Source of the DNA: an uncultured Clostridia bacterium
Lineage (GTDB): Bacteria; Bacillota; Clostridia; Oscillospirales; Oscillospiraceae
Assembly (NCBI GenBank): GCA_946547105.1
Contig: CAMNOV010000014.1
Span: forward strand, 1 to 34,832
Length of the DNA: 34,832 bases
Reading direction: 5' to 3'
In this document: positions 15,639-23,321 of the stretch, one piece after another
Position numbering within the stretch: the first letter of the stretch is position 1
Layout of the letters: every line of letters begins with the position of its first letter
The notes under the pieces: generated by a model
Told to the model about the DNA's origin: nothing
What the model saw: only the letters and a program-made list of their open reading frames with translations
Database searches by the model: none
Position numbers and translations under genes: made by a program

Positions 15639-15673
15639 CAAAGCGCCCCGCCGTTTCGGCTGGGCGCTCTTTG
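15639..15673 (+). terminator. Hairpin after the YhhN-like gene
   Basis: CAAAG...CGCCC pairs with GGGCG...CTTTG with a small bulge, and an inner GCCG-TTT-CGGC stem sits inside. There is no T run, so termination efficiency is doubtful. Confidence 0.4.
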
Positions 15674-15791
15674 ATCGCGCACGTTCAGAAAAAATCCCTA
15701 TGATGATGAAATAGTGCGCTTCTCTTTCCATTTACCGTGAAAAAGCGCAGCGTTTTTCCTGATTTTCTGCACAAACATTTGCCCGTTTCTA

Positions 15792-15820
15792 TTGCTATTT
15801 GGAAATAGATGTTATACAAT
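15792..15820 (+). promoter_or_regulatory. Sigma-A-type promoter of the kor operon with spacer inverted repeat
   Basis: TTGCTA (15792-15797) and TACAAT (15815-15820), 17-base spacer. CTATTT-GG-AAATAG (15795-15808) is an inverted repeat covering the end of the -35 box and much of the spacer, a position where a bound regulator would block polymerase. Confidence 0.68.
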
Positions 15821-15926
15821 TACAAGGGTGCGCCTGCGCATCGGCGCAGACCGCCCGCCCAGAATCCGTATGATCTGACTGCATCATCCAGCGTCTCATT
15901 TTGATCGTCATAAAGGAGAAAAACAA

Positions 15927-16127
15927 ATGATCGGGAGAAGAAAACTCGTGATCGAAGACAAGTGGTGCAAGGGCTGCGGCATTTGCGCGGCGTTTTGCCC
16001 CAAGCAGGTACTGGAGATCAAAAAAGAAAAGGTCCGTCTGAAAGAACCGGAAGGTTGTATCCAGTGCGGACAGTGCGAGCTGCGCTGCCCGGATTACGCC
16101 ATTTATCTGGTGAACGTTGAAGAATAA
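15927..16127 (+). CDS. korD: 2[4Fe-4S] ferredoxin subunit of 2-oxoacid oxidoreductase (KorD type)
   Basis: A 66-residue iron-sulfur subunit that carries electrons between the thiamine centre of the oxidoreductase and ferredoxin. It has two CxxCxxCxxxC clusters: C14, C17, C20, C24 in WCKGCGICAAFCP, and C44, C47, C50, C54 in GCIQCGQCELRCPD. The ATG is preceded by AAAGGAG. It is the first gene of a tight operon with korA, korB and korC, 12 bases before korA, which fixes its role as the delta subunit rather than a free ferredoxin. Confidence 0.93.
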   Translation: MIGRRKLVIEDKWCKGCGICAAFCPKQVLEIKKEKVRLKEPEGCIQCGQCELRCPDYAIYLVNVEE

Positions 16128-16139
16128 GGAGGCCGGACG

Positions 16140-17291
16140 ATGTCGAAAGCTGTTTTAATGCAGGGAAATGAAGCCGCTGTGGAAGGCGCTATCGCCGCCG
16201 GTATGCGGTTTTTTGCCGGATATCCCATCACCCCGTCCACGGAAATCGCGGAGCAGAGCTCGCTGCGCCTGCCGCAGATCGGCGGCAAATTCATCCAGAT
16301 GGAGGACGAGATCTCGTCTATCGCCGCCGTTCTCGGCGCTTCGGTCGCCGGCGTGAAGGCCATGACGGCCACCTCCGGCCCGGGCTTTTCGCTAATGCAG
16401 GAAAATATCGGCTACGGCGTGATGGCGGAGATCCCCTGCGTCATCATTGACGTGCAGCGTGCCGGCCCGTCCACGGGTCTGGCCACCAGCCCCTCCCAGG
16501 GCGACTATATGCAGGCCAAATGGGGCACCCACGGTGATCACCCGATGATCGCGCTGTCCCCCTCGTCCGTGCTCGAGACCTATACGCTGATCATCCGCGC
16601 GTTCAATCTTTCTGAAAAATACCGCACGCCGGTCATCTTCCTGATGGATGAGATCGTCGGCCACATGCGCGAGGGCGTGGAGCTGCCGAACCCGAACGAT
16701 CTGATCATCAACAACCGCAAGATGTCCTTCCATGACGGCGCCAACAAGGAATGCTACTTCGTCCCGGAAGGAAAGTACGTTCCGGCCATGAAGCCCTTCG
16801 GCCAGGGCGAACGCTACAATATCACCGGCCTTGCCCATGATATCTCCGGCTTCCCGGTCAACTCCAACGAGATCGCCGGCAAGCTGGTCACCCGTCTGCT
16901 GGACAAGGTGGAGAAAAACGTGGACAACATCGTCCGCATCGAGGAATACCTGATGGACGATGCGGAGACCGCGATCGTCTGCTTCGGCGGCACGGCCCGC
17001 GCGGCCATGGACGCCGTGAACGCGGCCAGAGCCGAGGGGAAAAAGGTCGGCATGTTCCGGCCCATCACCGTATGGCCTTTCCCGGAAAAGCAGCTGCTCG
17101 CGCGCCTGCCGCAGCTCAAGAACATCCTGATGGTCGAGCACAATCACGGCCAGATGCTGCTGGAGGTTCAGCGGGTCACGCACTGCGAAAAGCCCGTGCA
17201 CTTCCTCGGCCGCGTCGACGGCACCGTGATTTCTCCCAGCGATATCCTGGCGAAACTCAATGAAATGGAGGCTGCGCATCATGCCGAGTGA
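16140..17291 (+). CDS. korA: 2-oxoacid:ferredoxin oxidoreductase alpha subunit (KorA type)
   Basis: Alpha subunit of the CoA-dependent oxidoreductase that decarboxylates a 2-oxoacid to an acyl-CoA with ferredoxin as acceptor. The 383-residue protein shows GYPITPSTEIAE near the N-terminus, QMEDEISSIAAVLGASVAG, ATSGPGFSLMQE and QRAGPSTGLATSPSQGD, the usual pattern of KorA/VorB-type alpha subunits. It lacks the N-terminal gamma fusion found in some 2-oxoglutarate enzymes, the gamma subunit being the separate gene korC. 2-Oxoglutarate is the best substrate guess by resemblance; a branched-chain 2-oxoacid cannot be excluded. AAGGAGG precedes the ATG. It overlaps korB by 11 bases. Confidence 0.93.
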   Translation: MSKAVLMQGNEAAVEGAIAAGMRFFAGYPITPSTEIAEQSSLRLPQIGGKFIQMEDEISSIAAVLGASVAGVKAMTATSGPGFSLMQENIGYGVMAEIPCVIIDVQRAGPSTGLATSPSQGDYMQAKWGTHGDHPMIALSPSSVLETYTLIIRAFNLSEKYRTPVIFLMDEIVGHMREGVELPNPNDLIINNRKMSFHDGANKECYFVPEGKYVPAMKPFGQGERYNITGLAHDISGFPVNSNEIAGKLVTRLLDKVEKNVDNIVRIEEYLMDDAETAIVCFGGTARAAMDAVNAARAEGKKVGMFRPITVWPFPEKQLLARLPQLKNILMVEHNHGQMLLEVQRVTHCEKPVHFLGRVDGTVISPSDILAKLNEMEAAHHAE

Positions 17292-18126
17292 TCTGATCCA
17301 TGAATATATGAGGATCGACCATCTTCCTCAGATCTGGTGTCCCGGCTGCGGCAACGGCGTCATCATGCGCGACGTGGCGGTGGCGATCCAGGAGCTGATC
17401 GACGACCAGGAATACGACTTTGACCGCGACGACTTTGTCATCGTCTCCGGCATCGGCTGCTCCTCCCGTGCGGCCGGCTATCTGGACTTTAACTCCATCC
17501 ATACGACCCATGGCCGCGCCATCGCCTTTGCCACCGGCATCAAGTTTGCCAATCCCAAGCTGAACGTCATCGTCCTCACCGGCGACGGCGACTGCTCCGC
17601 CATCGGCGGCAACCATCTGATCCACGCCGCCCGCCGCAACCTCGGTCTGACGGTGATCTGCTTCAATAACGACATCTACGGCATGACCGGCGGCCAGTAT
17701 TCTCCCACCACGCCGAACGGCGACAAGGCGACCACTGCGCCCTACGGCAACGTGGACCGCCCCTTCGATATTGCCAACCTCGCCACCGGCGCCGGCGCTT
17801 CCTTCTCTGCCCGCGGCGACGTGTTCCACGCCCGCGAGACGACCGAGATCATCAAGAAGGCCATTTTGCATAAGGGCTTTTCTCTGGTCGACGTCTATTC
17901 CGTCTGCCCGACCTATTACGGCCGCAAGAACAAGAAGGGCGACGCGGTCGAGATGCTCAAATGGCAGCGCGACAATCTGATCCCCACCGCCCGCTATTAC
18001 AACATGAGCGAGGAAGACCGTGCGGGCAAGAAGCAGATCGGCATCCTGTCCTTCAACGATTATCCCGAGTATACGGAAGAGTATGCCAAGATCATTTCCG
18101 CCTGCAGGAAAAAGGCGAAAAAGTAA
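17281..18126 (+). CDS. korB: 2-oxoacid:ferredoxin oxidoreductase beta subunit (KorB type)
   Basis: Thiamine-pyrophosphate-binding beta subunit. The 281-residue protein has CPGCGNGV (C20, C23) near the N-terminus, the TPP-Mg motif GDGDCSAIGGNH from residue 101, and NNDIYGMTGGQYSPTT, all typical of KorB. The ATG at 17281 is chosen because ATGGAGG lies at a suitable distance upstream; an in-frame ATG at 17260 lacks this and would add seven residues not seen in relatives. The 11-base overlap with korA suggests translational coupling. The three enzyme subunits plus ferredoxin subunit form one complex. Confidence 0.94.
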   Translation: MPSDLIHEYMRIDHLPQIWCPGCGNGVIMRDVAVAIQELIDDQEYDFDRDDFVIVSGIGCSSRAAGYLDFNSIHTTHGRAIAFATGIKFANPKLNVIVLTGDGDCSAIGGNHLIHAARRNLGLTVICFNNDIYGMTGGQYSPTTPNGDKATTAPYGNVDRPFDIANLATGAGASFSARGDVFHARETTEIIKKAILHKGFSLVDVYSVCPTYYGRKNKKGDAVEMLKWQRDNLIPTARYYNMSEEDRAGKKQIGILSFNDYPEYTEEYAKIISACRKKAKK

Positions 18127-18141
18127 GGGGAGGAACGGGAT

Positions 18142-18708
18142 ATGAGCAATCGTTATGAAATGCGTTTCGCCGGCTCCGGCGGACAGGGCGTGATCCTGGC
18201 CAGCGTCATCGTGGCCGAGGCCGCCGTCATCGCCGGGCTCAACACCGTGCAGTCCCAGGCCTACGGCCCCGAGGCGCGCGGCGGCGTCAGCAAGGCGGAG
18301 ACCGTGCTGAGCCGGGATAAGATCTGGTATTCCAAGGTCACCCTGCCGAACTTCCTTTTGGCGCTGACCCAGGCTTCCCTGGAGAAATATACCCGTGAGA
18401 TGGCCGAAGGCGCGATCGTCATGATGGACGACAGCCTGGATATGCCCGCCGATCTCGATCCTGCGCGCGTGATCTCCATCCCCATCCTGCAGACTGCCAA
18501 GGAAAAGGTCGGCAAGGCCTTTACCGCCAATATCGTCGCCGTCGGCGCGATTAACCGGGCGCTGCAGCTGTTCAGCGACGAGGTGCTGATGGAGGGCGTC
18601 AAGCGCCACATCCCCGCCGGGACGGAAGAGATCAACCAGAAGGCGCTTGCCGAAGGCGCTGCCCTGATCACGGAAGAGCAGGCGACCGCCTTCGCACAGA
18701 AGATCTGA
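18142..18708 (+). CDS. korC: 2-oxoacid:ferredoxin oxidoreductase gamma subunit (KorC type)
   Basis: Gamma subunit of the complex, 188 residues. The N-terminal FAGSGGQGVILAS and the stretch QSQAYGPEARGGVSKAETVLS are the family hallmarks; KAFTANIVAVGAINRAL follows in the second half. The start at 18142 has GGGAGG upstream. Its stop codon overlaps the start of the CoA-transferase gene (TGATG), so the two should be coupled. Confidence 0.93.
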   Translation: MSNRYEMRFAGSGGQGVILASVIVAEAAVIAGLNTVQSQAYGPEARGGVSKAETVLSRDKIWYSKVTLPNFLLALTQASLEKYTREMAEGAIVMMDDSLDMPADLDPARVISIPILQTAKEKVGKAFTANIVAVGAINRALQLFSDEVLMEGVKRHIPAGTEEINQKALAEGAALITEEQATAFAQKI

Positions 18709-20234
18709 TGAACATGGAAGGAAAGGATCGTTTCCGCTGCGCGGCGCTGCAGGATCGCTTGATGAGCGCCGACGAGGCGGCCAATTTGATCAAAGACGGC
18801 ATGACCGTCGCCGTCAGCGGCTTTACGCCCTCCGGATGCCCGAAAATGGTCCCGTTGGCCATCTCCGGGCAGGTGCGCAGCGGGCAGAGGAAGCTGCGGC
18901 TGAACCTTTACAGCGGCGCCTCCACCGGCGAGGAGCTGGATTCCGACTGGGCGTCTCTGGGCATCATTGCCCGCCGCCTGCCCTATATGACCAGCAAATC
19001 GCTCCGCAGCGCCGTCAACGGCGGCGGAGCAGAGCCGGTTTCCTACACGGATATCCATCTCGGCGAGGTGGCGCAGAACGCCCGCCTCGGCTTTTACGGG
19101 ATGATCGACGTGGCGATCATTGAGGCCGCCGCGATCACCGAGGAGGGGAACGTCATTCCAACCACCGCCCTCGGCTGCTCGCAGACTTATATCGACCTGG
19201 CCGAGCGTGTGATCGTAGAGCTGAACCTCGCGCAGCCCGCCGCCCTGGAGGGCATGCACGACATCTACCGCGTGCAGAATCCGCCGCTTCGTCAGCCGAT
19301 CCCGCTGACCGGTGTCGGCCAGCGCATCGGGAAGCCTTATCTGAGCTGCCCGGCCGAGAAGATCGCCGCTGTGGTGATCGGCGAGGCGGAAGAGCACCCG
19401 CGGCCGCTCGCGCCCGAGGACGAGGTCAGCCGCGCCATCGCGGCCAACATCGTCCGCTTCCTGGAAAAAGAGAAAGAAGAAGGCCGCCTCTCCGCCGATC
19501 GGCTGCCGCTGCAGTCCGGCGTCGGTTCTGTGGCGAACGCCGTGCTCTTCGGTCTGAAAAACTCCGGCTTCGAGCACATGAGCTTTTTCTCGGAGGTCAT
19601 GCAGGACGGTATCCTTGATCTGATCGACGCGGGCAAGGCGGACTTTGCCTCCGCGACCTCGCTGTCGCTTTCCAAGGAAGGCATGGACCACCTGCTGGGC
19701 GATCTGGAAAAGTACCGCGGCAAGCTGGTGCTGCGCGACTCGGAAATTTCCAACAGCGCGGAGCTGATCCGCCGTTTGGGCGTGATCGCGATGAACACCG
19801 CGGTCGAAGCCGATATCTACGGAAACGTCAACTCCTCTCAGATGAACGGCACCAACGTCTATAACGGCACCGGCGGCTCCGGCGACTATGCACGCAACGC
19901 CTCCATCTCGATCTTCATGACCAATTCCGTTGCTAAGGCCGGCAAGATCTCCAGTATCGTCCCGATGGTCACGCACGTTGATCACTGCGAGCATGACGTG
20001 GATGTGCTGGTGACCGAGCAGGGTTATGCCGATCTGCGCGGATTGAGCCCGAAAGAGCGCGCGGTGCTCATTATCGAAAACTGCGCTCATCCCGACTACC
20101 GCCCGCAGCTGCGGCGATATTTCGAGGCGGCATGCGCCGCCACGCACGGCGCGCAGACCCCGCATCTGCTGGATGAGGCCTTCTCCTTTCACCGCAATCT
20201 GAAGCAGACCGGCACGATGCTGGAAAGCGAATAA
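18708..20234 (+). CDS. Acetyl-CoA hydrolase/transferase family CoA-transferase (Cat1-like)
   Basis: Moves CoA between carboxylic acids through a glutamyl-CoA intermediate; Cat1-type members use succinyl-CoA and acetate. The 508-residue protein matches the family over its length: SGFTPSGCPKMVP early, LQSGVGSVANAV, SEVMQDGILDLID with Glu296 at the expected catalytic position, and NGTGGSGDYARNA and VTEQGYADLRGL in the second half. Coupling to korC by a TGATG overlap implies that it disposes of the acyl-CoA made by the oxidoreductase, for example succinyl-CoA plus acetate to succinate plus acetyl-CoA. The real acid pair is inferred. The start could also be ATG at 18714. A strong terminator ends the operon. 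Confidence 0.9.
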   Translation: MNMEGKDRFRCAALQDRLMSADEAANLIKDGMTVAVSGFTPSGCPKMVPLAISGQVRSGQRKLRLNLYSGASTGEELDSDWASLGIIARRLPYMTSKSLRSAVNGGGAEPVSYTDIHLGEVAQNARLGFYGMIDVAIIEAAAITEEGNVIPTTALGCSQTYIDLAERVIVELNLAQPAALEGMHDIYRVQNPPLRQPIPLTGVGQRIGKPYLSCPAEKIAAVVIGEAEEHPRPLAPEDEVSRAIAANIVRFLEKEKEEGRLSADRLPLQSGVGSVANAVLFGLKNSGFEHMSFFSEVMQDGILDLIDAGKADFASATSLSLSKEGMDHLLGDLEKYRGKLVLRDSEISNSAELIRRLGVIAMNTAVEADIYGNVNSSQMNGTNVYNGTGGSGDYARNASISIFMTNSVAKAGKISSIVPMVTHVDHCEHDVDVLVTEQGYADLRGLSPKERAVLIIENCAHPDYRPQLRRYFEAACAATHGAQTPHLLDEAFSFHRNLKQTGTMLESE

Positions 20235-20246
20235 CATGATATAAAG

Positions 20247-20278
20247 AAAAAACCCGCCAAAAGGCGGGTTTTTCTTTT
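20247..20278. terminator. Bidirectional terminator for the CoA-transferase gene and tRNA-Gly
   Basis: Stem AAACCCGCC (20250-20258), loop AAAA, stem GGCGGGTTT (20263-20271). An A run on the left and T run on the right make it work on both strands: it ends the kor operon on + and the tRNA transcript on -. Confidence 0.92.
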
Positions 20279-20352
20279 TGGAGCGGATGATGGGAGTCGA
20301 ACCCACCTTATCGGCTTGGGAAGCCGGAGTTCTACCGATGAACTACATCCGC
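20279..20352 (-). tRNA. tRNA-Gly (CCC anticodon)
   Basis: A 74-base tRNA read on the minus strand with CCA encoded. Acceptor GCGGATG pairs with CATCCGC; D arm GTTC/GAAC; anticodon loop TTCCCAA gives anticodon CCC; T arm GTGGG/CCCAT with loop TTCGACT; discriminator T. The anticodon stem (CCGGC / GCCGA) has a C-A mismatch at 27-43. A minus-strand promoter lies just upstream and a shared terminator just downstream. Confidence 0.95.
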
Positions 20353-20366
20353 GTTTCAGTATCCGC

Positions 20367-20395
20367 AGTATACCACGCGACACGGGAAAATTCAA
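20367..20395 (-). promoter_or_regulatory. Promoter of tRNA-Gly
   Basis: On the minus strand TTGAAT (20395-20390) and TATACT (20372-20367) have a 17-base spacer. The predicted start lies about seven bases before the tRNA 5' end. Confidence 0.82.
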
Positions 20396-20440
20396 TAGCA
20401 AAAGCGAGGCTTTTTGAATCGTTCCTTGTCCTGCAATGAC

Positions 20441-20469
20441 TTGACGCGTGCAGGGACATGGGATAAAAT
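20441..20469 (+). promoter_or_regulatory. Sigma-A-type promoter for the XTP/dITP diphosphatase gene
   Basis: TTGACG (20441-20446) and TAAAAT (20464-20469), 17-base spacer, 28 bases before the ATG; it is divergent from the tRNA promoter. Confidence 0.8.
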
Positions 20470-20496
20470 GAGGAAAAAACACAGGAGAATACGAAC

Positions 20497-21081
20497 ATGA
20501 AGCTGATCCTTGCATCCAATAACGCCCATAAGCTGAGAGAGATCAAAGAGATCCTCGGCGACCGCTTTGACGAGATCCAGACCCTGCGCGAGGCGGGCAT
20601 CGAGCACGAGACCGTGGAGGACGGCAAGACATTCCTCGAAAACGCCCGCAAAAAGGCGCACGAGATCGCGGAGATCTCCGGCTGCTGCGCTTTGGCCGAC
20701 GACAGCGGCCTCTGCGTGGACGCGCTCGGCGGCGCGCCCGGTATCTATTCCGCCCGCTTTGCCGGCGAGCACGGCAACGACGAGGCCAATAATGCCCTGC
20801 TGCTGGAAAAACTCCGCGGTGTGAAAAACCGCGCGGCGCATTTCACCTGCGCGATCGTGCTGGCCCGGCCGGACGGCAGCGAAGTCAGCGCCGAGGGCTA
20901 TTTCCCCGGCCTGATCACCGATACGCCCGCCGGGGAGAACGGCTTCGGCTACGACCCGCTGCTCTATCTTCCCGAATACGGCTGCACTTCCGCGCAGCTC
21001 ACGCCGGAGGAGAAAAACCGCATCAGCCACCGCGGAAACGCGCTGCGCGCGCTGCTGAGAAAGCTTGATGGAGAGGCTTGA
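20497..21081 (+). CDS. rdgB: XTP/dITP diphosphatase (RdgB/HAM1 family)
   Basis: Hydrolyses non-canonical purine nucleoside triphosphates (ITP, dITP, XTP) to monophosphates, keeping them out of nucleic acids. The 194-residue protein has the family start LASNNAHKLREIKEIL, DDSGLCVDALGGAPGIYSAR with the catalytic acidic residues, and GFGYDPLLYLPEYG and ISHRGNALRAL in the second half. The length is normal. CAGGAG precedes the ATG. The following lipoprotein gene starts 14 bases before this stop codon. Confidence 0.96.
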   Translation: MKLILASNNAHKLREIKEILGDRFDEIQTLREAGIEHETVEDGKTFLENARKKAHEIAEISGCCALADDSGLCVDALGGAPGIYSARFAGEHGNDEANNALLLEKLRGVKNRAAHFTCAIVLARPDGSEVSAEGYFPGLITDTPAGENGFGYDPLLYLPEYGCTSAQLTPEEKNRISHRGNALRALLRKLDGEA

Positions 21082-22423
21082 TCACACCGCCCTCCGGGCC
21101 ATCAGAGACAGATGGATCGCCGCACTCTGCGCACTTCTTCTGCTGCTTTCTCTGTCCGCCTGCGGCTCGCTTCCCGAAGAAGCGCTGTCCCCGACACCGG
21201 AGCCGGATATCATTGAAATCGCAGAAGAAACGCCCGCAGCATCGGAACCGATGCCGGAGCCGACGCCCACTGCGACGCCGGGACCGACGCCGGAGCCGGA
21301 AATGCTCGCTGTAGATGTCAGGACGCTGCCTGATTCTCTGTTTGATTTCCTTTGCCGCTTTGACGACGGCTACACCGACCGGATGGGCGGGCGGGATTTC
21401 GACAGCGGCAACGCCGTCGACGTGCGCGCCAATCTCCTGGCCCAGATCGTCAGCGCCGTGCCCTGCGTGGATTTTGATGAATATCCGGTGGTGCCTCCGG
21501 TCTTTCACTGGAACGACGGCAGCCGCGATCCGATGAACTGGGCGGCCGATACCGGCTGCTATGCGGAGTTCGATCCGGCGGCAGTACAATGGATCGCGCA
21601 GAACGTCTTTCAGCTCAGCGAAAGAGACTATCAGGCACTGCTGGATCGCTGCCTGTATGCCGGGGAGTTTTACCGGGGGCAAAACGAGGCCGGGGCGGAT
21701 CGCTTCTACCTTCTGCTGCGCACGGCAATAACGCCGGGCAGCTTTGTCCGGATAGAAAGCGCTCTGTCAGACGGCACACGGTATGAGATCGTATATGATG
21801 ATCTGCTCTGGCCCAGGCAGCTTGTCGGCAGCTATGCGGCAAGCCTGGAACTCAAACAGAGCGGATCCGGGTCTTACTGGTCTCTGGCGCGGCAAACGGC
21901 CGCGCTGCCTGTGGAGGAGACGGTCGAAGCGCCGGAGCTGTTTTCGCTGCTGACGGAGCCTTTTGTGTTCTCCAACGGCCTTGACAGCTGGCGTACCGAG
22001 CTGAGGATCGCGGAGGACGGCTGCTTTTCCGGGAGCTATGTGGATAACGATCTTTCCGAAAACGGCGAGGATTACGACCAGGTGATCTATTACGCCGATT
22101 TTGAAGGCCGCCTGGTCAATCCCAGGCGTTTGAACGCCTACACCTATGCGGCTGATCTGCAGAGCCTTGACACGGTAGAATACACGCTCGACTATATCAT
22201 CGAGGAGGATGACGGCTGGCGTATCCTGTATCGTTACGCCGATGCGGTCGGTCTGGAAAACTGCAGCACCGTTTATTTCTACGCGCCCGGTGCGCCGGTC
22301 TACAAGCTGCCGGAGAGCTTCGTCAGCTGGTATGCCTGCACGAATCCGATCGGCGATACCGACCTTGAGCTGCCGTCCTGGGGCATGATGAACGCCGAGG
22401 AAGGGCAGGGCTTCGCATCCTGA
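21068..22423 (+). CDS. Predicted lipoprotein of unknown function
   Basis: 451 residues; I do not recognise a domain. The N-terminus has several Arg residues, a hydrophobic run (about 17-30) and the lipobox LSAC with Cys32, so the product is likely to be exported and lipid-anchored. A Pro/Glu/Thr-rich linker (about 36-80) follows, then an acidic, Tyr- and Asp-rich globular region of about 370 residues without further membrane segments. ATG 21068 is chosen over the adjacent TTG at 21065; both lie within the end of rdgB in another frame, so translation is probably coupled. A GC-rich hairpin with five T lies behind the gene. Confidence 0.82.
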   Translation: MERLDHTALRAIRDRWIAALCALLLLLSLSACGSLPEEALSPTPEPDIIEIAEETPAASEPMPEPTPTATPGPTPEPEMLAVDVRTLPDSLFDFLCRFDDGYTDRMGGRDFDSGNAVDVRANLLAQIVSAVPCVDFDEYPVVPPVFHWNDGSRDPMNWAADTGCYAEFDPAAVQWIAQNVFQLSERDYQALLDRCLYAGEFYRGQNEAGADRFYLLLRTAITPGSFVRIESALSDGTRYEIVYDDLLWPRQLVGSYAASLELKQSGSGSYWSLARQTAALPVEETVEAPELFSLLTEPFVFSNGLDSWRTELRIAEDGCFSGSYVDNDLSENGEDYDQVIYYADFEGRLVNPRRLNAYTYAADLQSLDTVEYTLDYIIEEDDGWRILYRYADAVGLENCSTVYFYAPGAPVYKLPESFVSWYACTNPIGDTDLELPSWGMMNAEEGQGFAS

Positions 22424-22434
22424 ATTGATGAATC

Positions 22435-22475
22435 ACCGGGTCCCCGCGTTATCCGACGCCGGGCGCCCGGTTTTT
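22435..22475 (+). terminator. Probable intrinsic terminator after the rdgB-lipoprotein pair
   Basis: ACCGGG (22435-22440) can pair with CCCGGT (22466-22471), and a local CCGGGCGCCCGG palindrome competes. Five T follow. Confidence 0.65.
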
Positions 22476-22478
22476 CTC

Positions 22479-22507
22479 TTGCAAAATAGAAAAAAACTGT
22501 GTATCAT
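22479..22507 (+). promoter_or_regulatory. Sigma-A-type promoter upstream of the TrmH-family gene
   Basis: TTGCAA (22479-22484) and TATCAT (22502-22507), 17-base spacer, right after the preceding terminator. Confidence 0.68.
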
Positions 22508-22555
22508 AATACATTGTTATATAAAACTATCCGAAACCGGAGAGAGGGCGCTGCA

Positions 22556-23305
22556 TTGGAGATTCTGACTTCCCGAAAAAACGCGTTGATCCGCCATATT
22601 CGCGAGCTTTCCGACGACGGGGACTATCGCCGCGAACAGGGACTCTATCTCTGCGACGGGATGAAAACGCTGCGCGAGGCGCTGCGCTTCGGCGCTAAGG
22701 TCGTTTCCGTTCTCTGGCGGGATACCCCGCAGGAGCTGGACGGACTGGAAGGCTGCTTGCAGTACGCCGCGCCGGGCGATCTCTTTGACTATGCTTCTCC
22801 GATGAAAAACAGTCCGGGGCCCCTGTTCACGGTCGCGATCCGCGGCTGCGGCAAACCGGGAAAGCTGGATAACGCGATCGTTCTTGAAAACGTCCAGGAT
22901 CCCGGCAACGTCGGCACCGTGATCCGCACGGCAAACGCCCTGAATATCGCCGCCGTCATCCTGACCGGCGCCTGCGCCGATCTCTATCAGCCAAAGACGG
23001 TGCGCGCCACGATGGGCGCCATTTTCCGGCAACAGGTCATCCGCATGGAGCGTGAGTATCTTTCCGATTTCCTGCACGATCAGGGCCTGCCGCTTTACGG
23101 CGCGGCGCTCAGCGACAAGGCGCAGGATTTGCGGGAGCTTTCCCTTGCGCACGCCGCCGTCGCCATCGGCAGCGAGGGGCAGGGACTCAGCAAGGAGCTT
23201 CTTGCGTTTTGTGACGGGGAACTGATCATCCCGATGAACCCGGACAGCGAATCACTCAACGCCGCGGTGGCGGCTTCGATCGTCATGTGGGAGATGGCCA
23301 GATAG
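22556..23305 (+). CDS. TrmH/SpoU-family RNA 2'-O-ribose methyltransferase
   Basis: SAM-dependent knotted methyltransferase acting on rRNA or tRNA; the target base is not readable. The 249-residue protein has an N-terminal substrate-binding part (SRKNALIRHIRELS to about 85) and the SPOUT domain with its three motifs: ENVQDPGNVGTVIRTANAL, IGSEGQGLSKELL and IPMNPDSESLNAAVAASIV. The TTG at 22556 is preferred as start because GAGAGG lies seven bases upstream and the protein then begins EILTSRKN like its relatives; in-frame codons upstream run back into the promoter. It heads the long run of genes that continues with dprA and topA. Confidence 0.9.
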   Translation: MEILTSRKNALIRHIRELSDDGDYRREQGLYLCDGMKTLREALRFGAKVVSVLWRDTPQELDGLEGCLQYAAPGDLFDYASPMKNSPGPLFTVAIRGCGKPGKLDNAIVLENVQDPGNVGTVIRTANALNIAAVILTGACADLYQPKTVRATMGAIFRQQVIRMEREYLSDFLHDQGLPLYGAALSDKAQDLRELSLAHAAVAIGSEGQGLSKELLAFCDGELIIPMNPDSESLNAAVAASIVMWEMAR

Positions 23306-23321
23306 CAGGGAGGAGACGGCA

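Larger units (their letters stand above)
15605..15926. other. 322-base intergenic region between the YhhN-like gene and korD
   Basis: Contains the imperfect hairpin at 15639-15673, an AT-rich stretch without an identifiable gene, the kor promoter at 15792-15820 with an inverted repeat in its spacer, and a leader of about 100 bases with a short stem (CTGCGC/GCGCAG, near 15834-15849). No plausible small gene was seen. Confidence 0.6.

Noticed and set aside
15639-15673. A riboswitch or small RNA in the gap before korD
   Set aside because: Only an imperfect hairpin and a short GC stem are seen; no known riboswitch core could be recognised and there is no promoter directly in front of the hairpin.
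14821-15714. A 297-codon + strand frame overlapping the YhhN-like gene
   Set aside because: It begins in the promoter, is Arg-rich and non-hydrophobic, and is out of frame with the clear membrane protein, which has a good ribosome site.
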